Assembly: GCF_002090155.1 (NCBI RefSeq)
Contig: NZ_BBRM01000002.1
Location: 124,001-188,000 of the forward strand
Source of the DNA: Demequina sp. NBRC 110056
Lineage (GTDB): Bacteria > Actinomycetota > Actinomycetes > Actinomycetales > Demequinaceae
Reading direction: 5' to 3'
DNA: 64,000 nucleotides
Part shown: in pieces, positions 35,877 through 44,456 of the stretch
Layout: each line of letters begins with the position of its first letter
How positions within the stretch are numbered: position 1 is the first letter of the stretch
Program-made: the position numbers and the translations under genes
Notes under the pieces: generated by a model
Seen by the model: only the letters and a program-made list of their open reading frames with translations
Told to the model about the DNA's origin: nothing
The model's database searches: none

Positions 35877-36331
35877 CCGAGGCCCAGATCGGCCGCACCG
35901 CTCCAGACTTCACGCTCACCGATCAGCACGGCCGACGCGTGACGCTGAGCGACTACCGGGGCGCCGCGGTGCTGCTGGTGTTCGTGCCGTTCGCGTTCTC
36001 CGACACCTGCACCAACGAGCTGATCGAGCTGCGGGATGCCCCGGATCTCACCGAGGGCCGAGCGCTCGAGGTCATCGTCATCTCGTGTGACTCCATCTAT
36101 ACGTTGAAGGCCTGGGCCGACGCCCACGGCTATGGCGGCGAGCTGCTGAGCGACTTCTGGCCCCATGGGGAGGCGTCGCGCGACTACGGCGTGTTCAACC
36201 CGCAGAAGGGCCTCGCGACGCGCGGCACGTTCCTCATCGACCCCCAGGGCGTCGTCGCGTGGTCCGTGGTCAACCCCGTGGGAGAGGCTCGCGACATCGA
36301 GGACTACCGCGCGGCCATCGCGGCGCTGTAG
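35873..36331 (+). CDS. ahpE: AhpE-type peroxiredoxin
   Basis: This 152-residue thioredoxin-fold peroxidase reduces hydroperoxides. The peroxidatic Cys46 lies in AFSDTCTNEL, matching the AhpE pattern; no second conserved Cys follows, so it is a one-Cys type relying on an external thiol. It is translationally coupled to DUF3052. Confidence 0.9.
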   Translation: MTEAQIGRTAPDFTLTDQHGRRVTLSDYRGAAVLLVFVPFAFSDTCTNELIELRDAPDLTEGRALEVIVISCDSIYTLKAWADAHGYGGELLSDFWPHGEASRDYGVFNPQKGLATRGTFLIDPQGVVAWSVVNPVGEARDIEDYRAAIAAL

Positions 36332-36382
36332 AGCGGCCCGCCTGGCCGCTGCCGACCGGCACATGCGCAACAATGGGGCCGC

Positions 36383-36456
36383 GGGCCCTTAGCTCAGCTG
36401 GTTAGAGCACTGCGTTTACACCGCAGGTGTCGTCGGTTCGAGTCCGGCAGGGCCCA
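36383..36456 (+). tRNA. tRNA-Val (anticodon TAC)
   Basis: The tRNA has 74 bases with acceptor stem GGGCCCT/AGGGCCC, GCTC/GAGC D-stem, TTTACAC anticodon loop in a TGCG/CGCA stem and TTCGAGT T-loop. Discriminator A. Confidence 0.95.
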
Positions 36457-36491
36457 CGCTGACCACGAGCCGTCGATGGAGGGAAGCCGAC

Positions 36492-37241
36492 GTGGCCGAG
36501 CCGATGGGCGAGAAGTACGACCGGTACGCGATGCGCACCGACCGATGGCTGGCGGCGCTCGCGCTCGTGTTCCTGTTCGTGTGGTCGGGTCGCATCATCT
36601 TCGCGAACTCGATTCCCGTCGGACTCAACAACACCCTGCTCGCCGTCCAGTTCTGGATCTGGCTCGTCTTCCTCGTCGACATCATCATCCGCACGGTGAT
36701 CTCGAAGAAGTCGTGGCGCTACCTGTGGACCCACCCGATCGACGTGATCGCCGTGCTGGTGCCGGCGGCTCGACCGCTCAAGGTCCTCACGACGTTCACG
36801 CAGTCCGCAGCGTTCGCGACCACCAAGGGGCGCATGCAGACCATGCAGGCTGTCGGCATGTCCGTGGTGCTGCTGCTGTGGATCGGCTCGGTCGCGGTGC
36901 TGTCCGCCGAGCGCAACGTCGACGACTCGGCGATCAACACCTTCGGCGACGCCCTGTGGTGGGCGATCGTCACCGTCACCACCGTCGGCTACGGCGACTT
37001 CGCGCCGGTAAGCGTGGAGGGCCGCATCATCGCCGTGATCATGATGCTGCTGGGCATCGCTCTCATCGGTGTCGTCACGGCGTCCGTCGCCGCCGCGTTC
37101 GTGCGCCTGACGTCGGCCGGCGACGAGCTGGACGACGAGCAGCGCGAGCAGCTGCGCCACGACGAGCTCATGGAGCGCATCGCCCGCCTCGAGGAGAAGC
37201 TCGACGCCGTCACGGAGCGGGACCGCTCCGAACCGCAGTAG
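36492..37241 (+). CDS. Voltage-gated-like potassium channel
   Basis: This 249-residue channel subunit has six membrane segments, a pore loop with TVTTVGYGDF (161-170, the K+ selectivity filter) and a C-terminal coiled coil (about 211-245) likely to drive tetramer formation. The fourth segment has only a few basic residues (about 94-115), so voltage sensing is uncertain. GTG at 36492 has GGAGGGA upstream; an ATG four codons later is possible. Confidence 0.88.
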   Translation: MAEPMGEKYDRYAMRTDRWLAALALVFLFVWSGRIIFANSIPVGLNNTLLAVQFWIWLVFLVDIIIRTVISKKSWRYLWTHPIDVIAVLVPAARPLKVLTTFTQSAAFATTKGRMQTMQAVGMSVVLLLWIGSVAVLSAERNVDDSAINTFGDALWWAIVTVTTVGYGDFAPVSVEGRIIAVIMMLLGIALIGVVTASVAAAFVRLTSAGDELDDEQREQLRHDELMERIARLEEKLDAVTERDRSEPQ

Positions 37242-37250
37242 CGTTGTCGC

Positions 37251-38069
37251 ATGGCCACGGTCGCTGACATCGCGGAGATCCTCGAATCACGGTTCCGACC
37301 GGAGCTCGCGGAGTCCTGGGACGTCAACGGCCTCACCGTCGGCGACCCGTCCGCCCCGGTGCGGCGCGTGCTCTTCGCGGTCGACCCCACGCTCGCCGTG
37401 GTCGACGAGGCGATCGAGGTGGGAGCCGACCTCGTCGTCACCCACCACCCCCTGCTGCTGCGGGGCGTGACCACCGTCTCCGCGTCGACGCCCAAGGGCG
37501 CCGTGGTGCACCGGCTCATCTCCCACGGGATCGCTCTCTACAACGCCCACACGAACGCCGATGCGGCCGCCGGGGGCGTGTGCGACGCGCTCGCGGCGGC
37601 GGTCGGCATCACGGACCCGGTGCCCCTGATCCCCGCGGAGCCCGGGGGAGCGGAGGGGACCGGGCGCATCGGTCTGCTGCCGGGGCCCGTCACGTTGGGC
37701 GAGTTCGCAAAGGCTGTGGCGCGTGCCCTGCCGCCCACCGAGCACGGCGTCCGGGTGGCGGGAGAGCTCGACGGCCTCGTGTCCACCGTGGCGGTCGTCG
37801 GCGGAGCCGGCGACGGCTTCTTCGATGCGGTGCGCGGCTCCGGTGCCGACGTCTACGTCACCGCCGACCTGCGTCACCACCCCGCGTCCGAGGCTCGCGA
37901 GCTCGCCGAGTTGGGCGACGGGCGGCCCTACCTGGTGGACGTCTCGCACTACGCTTCGGAGTGGCTCTGGCTCGCGGACGCCGCGGAGCACGTGGCCGAC
38001 GCCGCCGGCGTCGACGCCACCGTCTCGACGCTCTCGACCGACCCCTGGACCGCGCGCTTCACCGCGTGA
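37251..38069 (+). CDS. NIF3-like dinuclear metal-centre protein
   Basis: This 272-residue NIF3/DUF34 protein shows THHP (metal ligands), YNAHTNADA and the C-terminal DVSHYASEW His/Glu motif. Family members bind two metals and are linked to GTP cyclohydrolase-type or metal-insertion roles; the true reaction is unsettled. TAGCGT lies six bases before the ATG (leaderless). First of a NIF3-zinc ribbon-phosphatase cluster conserved in actinobacteria. Confidence 0.9.
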   Translation: MATVADIAEILESRFRPELAESWDVNGLTVGDPSAPVRRVLFAVDPTLAVVDEAIEVGADLVVTHHPLLLRGVTTVSASTPKGAVVHRLISHGIALYNAHTNADAAAGGVCDALAAAVGITDPVPLIPAEPGGAEGTGRIGLLPGPVTLGEFAKAVARALPPTEHGVRVAGELDGLVSTVAVVGGAGDGFFDAVRGSGADVYVTADLRHHPASEARELAELGDGRPYLVDVSHYASEWLWLADAAEHVADAAGVDATVSTLSTDPWTARFTA

Positions 38070-38094
38070 ACCCCTGATCCCTACGGAGGACCCT

Positions 38095-38826
38095 GTGCCC
38101 ACCGCTCCCGCCGCCGACCAGCTGCGACTCCTCGACGTCCAGGATGCCGACCTGCGCATCCAGCAGGCCGAGCACCGCCGCGCCACGCTGCCGGTGCTCG
38201 CGCAGCTCGAGGCGCTCGCGGCCGAGGACGCCGAGCTTGAGGTCGAGGCGATCGCGCGCGGCACCGAGGCCTCGGACCTGCGCCGCGAGGTGACGAAGGC
38301 CGAGGATGACGTCCAGGCGGTGCGATCCCGCAAGGAGCGCGACGAGGGCCGGCTCGCGGCCGGTGGCTCGAACGCGAAGGATCTCCAGGCGCTGCAGGGA
38401 GAGCTCGAGGTGCTGACGCGGCGCCTGAGCGACCTCGAGGACATCGAGCTCGAGGTCATGGAGCGACTCGAGAACGCCGAGCGCGTCGAGGACGCGGTGA
38501 AAGCGCGCCGCGCCGAGATCGCCACGCGCCGCGGCGAGCTCGAGCAGGAGCTCGCCGTCGAGGAGCAGGCGATCGATGAGCAGGTGGCCGACGCCAAGGC
38601 CGAGCGCGTGCGCGCCGCCGAAGGCATCGATGCGGCCCTCGTCTCGCTCTACGAGCGCCTGCGCGACCAGCACGGCGGCGTCGGAGCGGCCGCGCTCCAG
38701 GGCTCCCAGTGCCTGGGCTGCCACATGTCGCTCAACCCGGCGGACCTGCGTGCGATCGAGGCGGCCGCGCCCGATCAGGTCGTGCGGTGCGAGGAGTGCG
38801 GCCGGATCCTCGTGCGCAAGGACTGA
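38095..38826 (+). CDS. Coiled-coil protein with C4 zinc ribbon
   Basis: The protein has 243 residues. Residues 20-180 form a long antiparallel coiled coil; the C-terminus has CLGCHM and CEECG (about 205-240), a four-Cys zinc ribbon. The family almost always follows NIF3 in actinobacteria and is thought to bind nucleic acid, but this is unproven. GTG with GGAGGA upstream. Confidence 0.88.
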   Translation: MPTAPAADQLRLLDVQDADLRIQQAEHRRATLPVLAQLEALAAEDAELEVEAIARGTEASDLRREVTKAEDDVQAVRSRKERDEGRLAAGGSNAKDLQALQGELEVLTRRLSDLEDIELEVMERLENAERVEDAVKARRAEIATRRGELEQELAVEEQAIDEQVADAKAERVRAAEGIDAALVSLYERLRDQHGGVGAAALQGSQCLGCHMSLNPADLRAIEAAAPDQVVRCEECGRILVRKD

Positions 38827-38828
38827 GC

Positions 38829-39638
38829 GTGACGGGACACGACCACGACACCGGCCCGGCGGCCGGCCCCGAGTACGACGACTCCGTCGACGGCGACGAC
38901 ACGCCGGTCGAGACGGCGCAGACGCGCGACCGGTCACTCTTCGCGGTGAGGGGCGGCGACCTCGTCAGCCCCCTCACGATGGTCCTCGTGCGCCACGGCG
39001 TGACGGACATGACCGTCACCCACGCGCTGTCCGGCTCGGGCGAGCTGGGGCCGTCGCTCAACGCGCAGGGACGCGTCCAGGTCGCCAAGGCCGCCGATGC
39101 GGTCTACAGCATCGGGCGCCGGACCTGGGACCGCGTCCCGCACGTGACCCGCGTGCTCGCCTCTCCCATGACCCGCACCCAGGAGACGGGCGGGGCGATC
39201 GGCAGGCGCATCGGCGCCCACGTCGAGACGGAGGACCGGGTGCGCGAGGTGCACTTCGGCGCGTGGGAGGGCCTCACGAGCGACGAGGTCGCCGAGCGTC
39301 ACGGCGACGCCATCCACCGGTGGCGCTTCGGCGAGATCGCGGCTCCTGGCGGGGAGTCGATCCCCGACGTCGGTGCCCGCTTCGACGAGTTCCTGCGCGA
39401 CGCCGCCCGCGAGCACGCACAGCTGAGTCGCGAGGATGACGTTCCCCGCGCGTGGGCCGTCGCGTCGCACGCGGTGGCGATCAAGTCCGCCGTCGGCATC
39501 TCGCTGGGCATGGGCACGGCGCACTGGGGGTCGATCTGGCCGCAGCCGGCGTCCCTGACGATCCTGCAGCTTCGCGTGCGGACCGACGGCGAGATCGCGG
39601 AGCGTCACGTGCTGTGCGTGGGCGCCCCGACCGGCTGA
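38829..39638 (+). CDS. Histidine-phosphatase-superfamily protein
   Basis: The 269-residue protein has a phosphatase domain with LVRHGVTDMT (catalytic His about 56), Arg in SPMTRTQET, Glu in VHFGAWEG and His in SHAVAI. In many actinobacteria the gene at this position is an RNase HI-phosphatase fusion; here the first 40 residues are a short acidic linker and no RNase H domain is present. It begins three bases after the zinc-ribbon stop. Confidence 0.88.
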   Translation: MTGHDHDTGPAAGPEYDDSVDGDDTPVETAQTRDRSLFAVRGGDLVSPLTMVLVRHGVTDMTVTHALSGSGELGPSLNAQGRVQVAKAADAVYSIGRRTWDRVPHVTRVLASPMTRTQETGGAIGRRIGAHVETEDRVREVHFGAWEGLTSDEVAERHGDAIHRWRFGEIAAPGGESIPDVGARFDEFLRDAAREHAQLSREDDVPRAWAVASHAVAIKSAVGISLGMGTAHWGSIWPQPASLTILQLRVRTDGEIAERHVLCVGAPTG

Positions 39639-39731
39639 CCGACCGCCGTTTCGACGAACAGCCCTGGGTTCGTGTCGACGTCGCCCACCTTCGCGGGGTC
39701 GGCGCGTGCTGCGTGTGACTGAGGGTTCGCC

Positions 39732-40430
39732 TCAGGGGTCCTCGCGCGGAACCTCGCCGTGGATCTCGCGGTGCAGGCGCGCCATGCGCGCGTCGAGCTC
39801 GGTCGCGGTGGCCGCGGCCTCCCGCAGCTCCTCGGTGAGGCGCTCGGGGACGTCGCCCGCGTACTTGTAGTGGATCTTGTGCTCCAGGCTCGCCCAGAAG
39901 TCCATCGCGATGGTGCGGAACTGCACCTCGACGGGCACTGAGACGGGCCCCGAGGACAGGAACACCGGGATCTCGACCACCGCGTGAAGGCTCTGGTAGC
40001 CGTTGGGCTTGGGGTTCGCGATGTAGTCCTTGACGAGCCGCACCGACACGTCGTCCTGGAGCGTGAGCAGGTCGAACAGGCGGTACACGTCCGACTCGAA
40101 GGAGCACGTCACACGCACGCCCGCGATGTCCGTCACGTGCTCGCGGATGGACTCGAGGTCAGCGCCGAGGCCCTTGCGCGCGACCTTGTCCACGAGGCTC
40201 TCGGGCGACTTCACCCGGCTCGACACGTGCTCGATGGGGTTGTAGTCGTGCAGCTCGAGGAACTCGTCGCGCAGGATGTCGATCTTGGTGCCGATCTCGC
40301 GCAGGCCGAACTCGTACTGGAGCAGGAAGCGCTGGACCTCGCGGCGCATGGACAGCAGCCGCTCGCGGTCGATGCTGGCGGGATCGACTCCGCCCAGCAT
40401 GGCCATGGGGACGCTCAGCTGGTCGGTCAT
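39732..40430 (-). CDS. Small alarmone synthetase (RelQ/RelS-type GTP pyrophosphokinase)
   Basis: The 232 residues hold a single RelA/SpoT synthetase domain (about 65-190), with KPNGYQSLHAVV and FRTIAMDFWASLEHKIHYKY motifs and a C-terminal helix for oligomerisation. It makes (p)ppGpp; there is no HD hydrolase or regulatory domain. Its neighbours do not point to a specific trigger. Confidence 0.92.
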   Translation of the reverse strand: MTDQLSVPMAMLGGVDPASIDRERLLSMRREVQRFLLQYEFGLREIGTKIDILRDEFLELHDYNPIEHVSSRVKSPESLVDKVARKGLGADLESIREHVTDIAGVRVTCSFESDVYRLFDLLTLQDDVSVRLVKDYIANPKPNGYQSLHAVVEIPVFLSSGPVSVPVEVQFRTIAMDFWASLEHKIHYKYAGDVPERLTEELREAAATATELDARMARLHREIHGEVPREDP

Positions 40431-40509
40431 CGGATCCCTGTCGCTCGGTGGGGCGCCGGACGACGCCTTCTAGGAGAGTGACGTGCGCGGGGAGCCGGAG
40501 GTTCCCGCG

Positions 40510-41364
40510 TCAGGACTCGCCGCGCGTGGCGCGGCGCCGCAGGAACTTCCGGTCGTCGTTGGCGTAGGCGTAGTACCAGCCGATGAGCAGGCCCCCACCC
40601 ACGAAGTTGCCGACCAGGACGATGCCGAGGTTGCCGAGTGCGAGCCCCACGTCGATGCCGTCGTGGAGCCCGACGATCGTGAACAGCACCGTGTTGGCGA
40701 CCGAGTGCTCGAACCCGACGAACGCGAAGACGAACACGCTCATCACCATGGCGAGGGACTTGGTGAGGTCGTCCTTGATGAGGCCGTTGTAGACCAGCAG
40801 CATCGCGAGGTTGATCATGAAGTTGCACAGGATCGCGCGCACGAACAGGTCGGTCCATCCGGCGAGCCCGCCGCTGACGTAGGCGAGCTTGTGGTCCACC
40901 GAGTGCTGCATCTGCTCGCCGACGGCGCCGTCGCCGAGGCTCGACGCGAAGACCAGCAGCGCGACCACGAGGCCGCCGAGGATGTTGCCGAGGTAGCACA
41001 GCGCGAGGATGCGCAGCGAGCGCAGCGCGGTCGTCGCGCGGTAGTACAGGCCGATCGACACGATCATCATGTTCGACGTCAGCAGCTCGGACTTGCTGTA
41101 GTAGATGAACACGAGCGCGAAGCCGAACGCGAGCGCGCCGACGAGCGACCCGAGGCCGACGAGGCTGCCGTCCGCGAGCTGGGCGAACGTCGCCAGGATG
41201 GTGTAGTTCACGACGTACATCAGCCCGATGAGCATCCCCGCCATGGCGGCCCGCATGAGGTACACCCGCGCAAGTCCGCCGCTCATCGCCGTCTTGGTCT
41301 CGAGCGCGTCGAGGACCGTCGAGATGAAGTGCTTGCCGGGGAAGAGCTGGCTCGGATCGCTCAT
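40510..41364 (-). CDS. Formate/nitrite transporter family channel
   Basis: The 284-residue FNT protein has six helices. GEHSVAN is altered here to FEHSVANTVLF, containing the conserved pore His; YNGLIKDD and a conserved Asn-rich loop follow. It could move formate, nitrite or hydrosulfide. No formate lyase or nitrite reductase is adjacent. Confidence 0.9.
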   Translation of the reverse strand: MSDPSQLFPGKHFISTVLDALETKTAMSGGLARVYLMRAAMAGMLIGLMYVVNYTILATFAQLADGSLVGLGSLVGALAFGFALVFIYYSKSELLTSNMMIVSIGLYYRATTALRSLRILALCYLGNILGGLVVALLVFASSLGDGAVGEQMQHSVDHKLAYVSGGLAGWTDLFVRAILCNFMINLAMLLVYNGLIKDDLTKSLAMVMSVFVFAFVGFEHSVANTVLFTIVGLHDGIDVGLALGNLGIVLVGNFVGGGLLIGWYYAYANDDRKFLRRRATRGES

Positions 41365-41446
41365 GGGCCCAGCCTGGCACGGCGTGCCCCTGAGCGCCCC
41401 GCGCGACGCGTCCGTTGACGCACCTCTCGCTCGCTACTCTGGCCGC

Positions 41447-41968
41447 ATGGCTGATGCGACGGTGGTGCTCCTGCGCGAGCCGTGGCCCGCCGTGGCGCGC
41501 CGTCTCGCGGTGCGCACGAGCATCCTCGCGGCCGGGGTCCTGCTGGTCGCGCTGCCGGGGGTGTGGCCCGCGCTGCGCGTCCTCGGCGTGGTCCTCGCGC
41601 TCGTGGGGCTGCTGTTCCTGGGCCTGACCGCAGCGAATGTCGCGCGGAACCGCCGGGTGCTGCTGGCGTCGCCGGCTCCGGGCGTGATCGAGCGGCCCGC
41701 GTCGGTGCAGGAGGGCTGGCTCGGGCGCGCGGCGGAGCGGGTCGAGGGCCCGGAGGTCGAGGTCACCACCGCGATCCTGTCCGTCGTGTCTCCCGGCTCG
41801 GACCCGCGCGTGACCCTCGTGGCCGGCGACGGAAGGATCTCCGAGGTGCCGCTGTGGGGCATGGCTGCAGGCGACTTCGTCGCGCAGGCCAATGCGTCCC
41901 TCGCCGCCAGGGGGCCGCGCCTCACCGTGGTCGAGCCGCCGCCAGGTCCTGCCGAGCCCGAGGGCTGA
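41447..41968 (+). CDS. Small membrane protein, unknown function
   Basis: This 173-residue protein has two close helices (about 24-42 and 44-63) and a cytoplasmic beta-rich domain (about 75-165). I do not recognise the family. TACTCT lies six bases before the ATG, indicating a leaderless transcript. It converges on yaaA with a two-base gap. Confidence 0.7.
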   Translation: MADATVVLLREPWPAVARRLAVRTSILAAGVLLVALPGVWPALRVLGVVLALVGLLFLGLTAANVARNRRVLLASPAPGVIERPASVQEGWLGRAAERVEGPEVEVTTAILSVVSPGSDPRVTLVAGDGRISEVPLWGMAAGDFVAQANASLAARGPRLTVVEPPPGPAEPEG

Positions 41969-41970
41969 GC

Positions 41971-42723
41971 TCAGCCACCCACGACGATTGTGAGCTCTGC
42001 CGGTGCGAGCGCGACGTCCACGACGCCGTCCAGGGTGCGGGCCGCATCGGCGACGTCCGAGGGGGACTCGGCGACCGCATCGGCCGTCACGAGCGCTCCG
42101 GTGAGCAAGCCGCGGGTGTGCTTGGCCATGTGGCTCACGACGGTGCGCTTGCCGTTCAGCTCGCGCTCGACACGCACCGACAGCAGGGGAGCGCCGGAGG
42201 GGCGCCACGCGGCGACATAGGAGGAGCTGCGGCAGTCCACGATGACGCGGCCGTCGGCGACGTGTGACAGCTCGCTGGCGAGATGCTGGCGCCAATACGA
42301 GGCGAGCGGACCGATGCGCCCCAGGCTCGTCGACATCGACAAGCGGTACGCGGGGATGCGGTCGGCGGGGGAGACGGCGCCCCAGAGCGCGGAGATGATG
42401 CGCACCCGCTCGGCGGCTCGTTCCAGGGTCCCGTCGCTCCAGGTGGAGGCTTGCGCGGCCTCGAACAGCACGCCGGTGTAGACGCGCGCTGCCGCGTCGG
42501 CCGGCTGATCCCACAGGCGCGTGTTGCGCTCGACCTCGGAGGCGAGGCTCGGGCCGACGCCGAGGGCGGTGAGCGCATTGCGCTGGCCGCTGACCTTGAC
42601 GAGCGCGTCGCCGACGCGCCGCCGCGCGGAGGCGAGGTCGGGGTGCGTGAGGGCGTCCAGCTCGACGGCAGTGCCGTCGGCAGGGGCGGTCTTGCCCTCG
42701 GAGGGCGGGAGCAGGATCAGCAC
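41971..42723 (-). CDS. yaaA: Peroxide-stress protein YaaA (DUF328)
   Basis: The 250-residue protein shows the YaaA opening LILLPPSEGKT and the C-terminal KRTVVSHMAKHTRG (about 200-215). YaaA limits intracellular iron during peroxide stress in E. coli and binds DNA. I set the start at the GTG at 42723: it gives the family-typical N-terminus and TACCCT lies seven bases upstream. A GTG two codons earlier is less likely. Confidence 0.88.
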   Translation of the reverse strand: MLILLPPSEGKTAPADGTAVELDALTHPDLASARRRVGDALVKVSGQRNALTALGVGPSLASEVERNTRLWDQPADAAARVYTGVLFEAAQASTWSDGTLERAAERVRIISALWGAVSPADRIPAYRLSMSTSLGRIGPLASYWRQHLASELSHVADGRVIVDCRSSSYVAAWRPSGAPLLSVRVERELNGKRTVVSHMAKHTRGLLTGALVTADAVAESPSDVADAARTLDGVVDVALAPAELTIVVGG

Positions 42724-42776
42724 GCGCACCAGGGTACGGGGCGGCGGGGCCGTGCTGGGCCGATGCGCCCGTCGGG

Positions 42777-42826
42777 TTGACATCGACTGTTACTCGATAT
42801 ATCGTGAGCGAGTCGGAACATATCGA
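42777..42826 (+). promoter_or_regulatory. padR promoter and operator-like palindrome
   Basis: TTGACA (42777-42782) and TATCGT (42800-42805) are 17 bases apart. CGATATATCG (42795-42804) is a perfect palindrome overlapping the -10, and TCGATAT (42794-42800) recurs inverted as ATATCGA (42820-42826). This layout suits autorepression by the PadR protein encoded 13 bases downstream. Confidence 0.6.
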
Positions 42827-42838
42827 AGGGAGTTCGAC

Positions 42839-43420
42839 ATGAAGCACAACCACGACATGAGTGCCTGGCCCATCGAGGGCGGCGGCCCGGCTCGCGGCCG
42901 CCGCGGACGCGGTGGGCCTCCGTTCGGCCCCGGCGGGCCCGGTGGCCCCGGCGGCCGCGGTCATCGCGGCGGCGGCCGTGGGCGCGGACGAGGCGACGTG
43001 AGGGCCGCGGTCCTGGTCCTGCTCGCCGAGGAGCCCCGCCACGGCTACGACCTGATCCGTGCGATCGAGGAGCGCACCGACGGTGCGTGGGCCCCGAGCC
43101 CGGGATCGATCTACCCCACCCTGCAGTCGCTGCAGGACGAGGGGCTGGTCCAGGTCGAGGAGGTCGACGGCCGGCGCACCGCCTCGCTCACCGACGAGGG
43201 ACGCGCGTGGATCGAGGACAACGCCCCCGACCAGGAGCGCCTGTTCGCCGTCGAGCGCGGCAGGGCCGCCCACCGCGAGGTGATGGTCGAGCTGCGCGCT
43301 CTCAGCGAGGCCGTCACGCACGTCATCCGCTCGGTGGACACGCCCGAGGCGACCGCCCGGGCCACGGAGATCCTCGCCTCCGCGCGCAAGGACCTCTATC
43401 GGGTGCTCGCCGAGGACTGA
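42839..43420 (+). CDS. PadR-family transcriptional regulator
   Basis: The 193-residue protein has a Gly/Arg/Pro-rich disordered N-terminus (about 14-52), a PadR winged helix (about 55-130; AVLVLLAEEPRHGYDLIRAI and PSPGSIYPTLQSLQDEGLV) and a C-terminal dimerisation helix. PadR proteins sense small molecules, often for drug transporters, but no transporter is adjacent. ATG with GAAGGGA upstream. Confidence 0.92.
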   Translation: MKHNHDMSAWPIEGGGPARGRRGRGGPPFGPGGPGGPGGRGHRGGGRGRGRGDVRAAVLVLLAEEPRHGYDLIRAIEERTDGAWAPSPGSIYPTLQSLQDEGLVQVEEVDGRRTASLTDEGRAWIEDNAPDQERLFAVERGRAAHREVMVELRALSEAVTHVIRSVDTPEATARATEILASARKDLYRVLAED

Positions 43421-43503
43421 TCCTCACGAGGTGAGCTGCTGAAGGTGCGGCGCACGGGCTCGACGGGAGTCGACCCCCACGCGTCGCGCCTTCGGCGTGC
43501 GCG

Positions 43504-44367
43504 TCACGCCTCGCGCTCGCGATAGAGCGTTGGCGTCGTGCCCTGGACTCGGCGGAACTGACGCGAGAAGTAGTACGCGTCGCCGTACCCCACGGCCTCC
43601 GCGATGCGGGCGATCGGCAGCTCGGTCGTGTCGAGCAGCTCCCGCGCGCGGGACATGCGCAGCTGGGTCTGGAACTGGAGCGGCGACGACCCGAGCTGGC
43701 GCCTGAACAACGCGGTGAAGTGCGATCGGCTGAGGTGACACCGTGCCGCGAGCGCGTCGATGTCCAGTCGCTGCTCCGGTGCCAGGCGGATGGTCTCGGC
43801 GGCGGCATCGATCGCCGCGGATCTCCGATCGCGGGGGCTGTGCCCCGAGGCGAGCAGCGCCATCACATGCCAAGCCGCACCGGACGCGGCGAGCTGAGCG
43901 GCGTCGGTGACCTCACGTTCCACCGCGCGCAGGATCTCGCTGACCAACGCCGCACAGTGCACGATGTCGCGCACCGCGCGCACGGGGGAGCGGATCGTGA
44001 GGTCGGCGGCGGCGAGGAACTCGTCGAGGTCCCTGCCCACGACGTGCATCCACCACAGCGTCCACGGCTCGTCGTCGTCGGCGGCGTACGCGTGCGGGTG
44101 GCCGGCCGGCAGCACGGCCGCGTGCCCGGGTGTCACGGCGAAGCTCCCCGCGCTGGTCTGGACTGTCCCGCGTCCCTGCGTGCACAGCAGCACGACCGCT
44201 TGGTCGATGGGGCGGTCACGCGCGTATCCGTGCCGGTGCGCGCGGGGAAAGTGCCCGATGTCGGTGACGACCAGGTGCCGCGTGCCAGGTCGACCGAGCG
44301 CTCCTGCGATGGCGCTCGGCGTCTGGACGAGGATGCGCTGGCCGGGGAAGCCTTCGGCGATGACCAC
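43504..44367 (-). CDS. AraC-family regulator
   Basis: The 287-residue protein has an N-terminal cupin-like sugar-sensing domain (about 30-150) and two C-terminal helix-turn-helix motifs (about 190-285; LDIDALAARCHLSRSHFTALFRR and IARIAEAVGYGDAYYFSRQFRR). Divergent from a DUF5107/mutarotase pair, so it probably responds to a sugar and controls it. Direct repeats in front of that pair fit AraC binding. Confidence 0.92.
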   Translation of the reverse strand: MVIAEGFPGQRILVQTPSAIAGALGRPGTRHLVVTDIGHFPRAHRHGYARDRPIDQAVVLLCTQGRGTVQTSAGSFAVTPGHAAVLPAGHPHAYAADDDEPWTLWWMHVVGRDLDEFLAAADLTIRSPVRAVRDIVHCAALVSEILRAVEREVTDAAQLAASGAAWHVMALLASGHSPRDRRSAAIDAAAETIRLAPEQRLDIDALAARCHLSRSHFTALFRRQLGSSPLQFQTQLRMSRARELLDTTELPIARIAEAVGYGDAYYFSRQFRRVQGTTPTLYREREA

Positions 44368-44407
44368 GAGGTCATGGTCGCGACCGATCAGCGAAAAGTC
44401 CAGGAAC

Positions 44408-44443
44408 GGCGTCGAACTGTGCTGAGGCGTCGAACGCTCAGGA
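44408..44443 (+). promoter_or_regulatory. AraC-type direct repeat with leaderless promoter
   Basis: GGCGTCGAAC occurs at 44408-44417 and 44426-44435, 18 bases apart and in the same orientation. TATCGT (44447-44452) follows, four bases before the ATG at 44457. The second repeat covers the -35 region, as expected for an AraC activator. Binding is inferred. Confidence 0.6.
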
Positions 44444-44456
44444 GCGTATCGTCGGC

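Noticed and set aside
38095-39638. RNase H domain in the phosphatase or zinc-ribbon gene
   Set aside because: I looked for the RNase H DEDD pattern before the phosphatase domain and did not find it.
40427-43321. A 964-codon minus-strand open frame spanning several genes
   Set aside because: It runs through the FNT, small membrane protein, yaaA and padR loci out of their frames and shows no conserved motifs.
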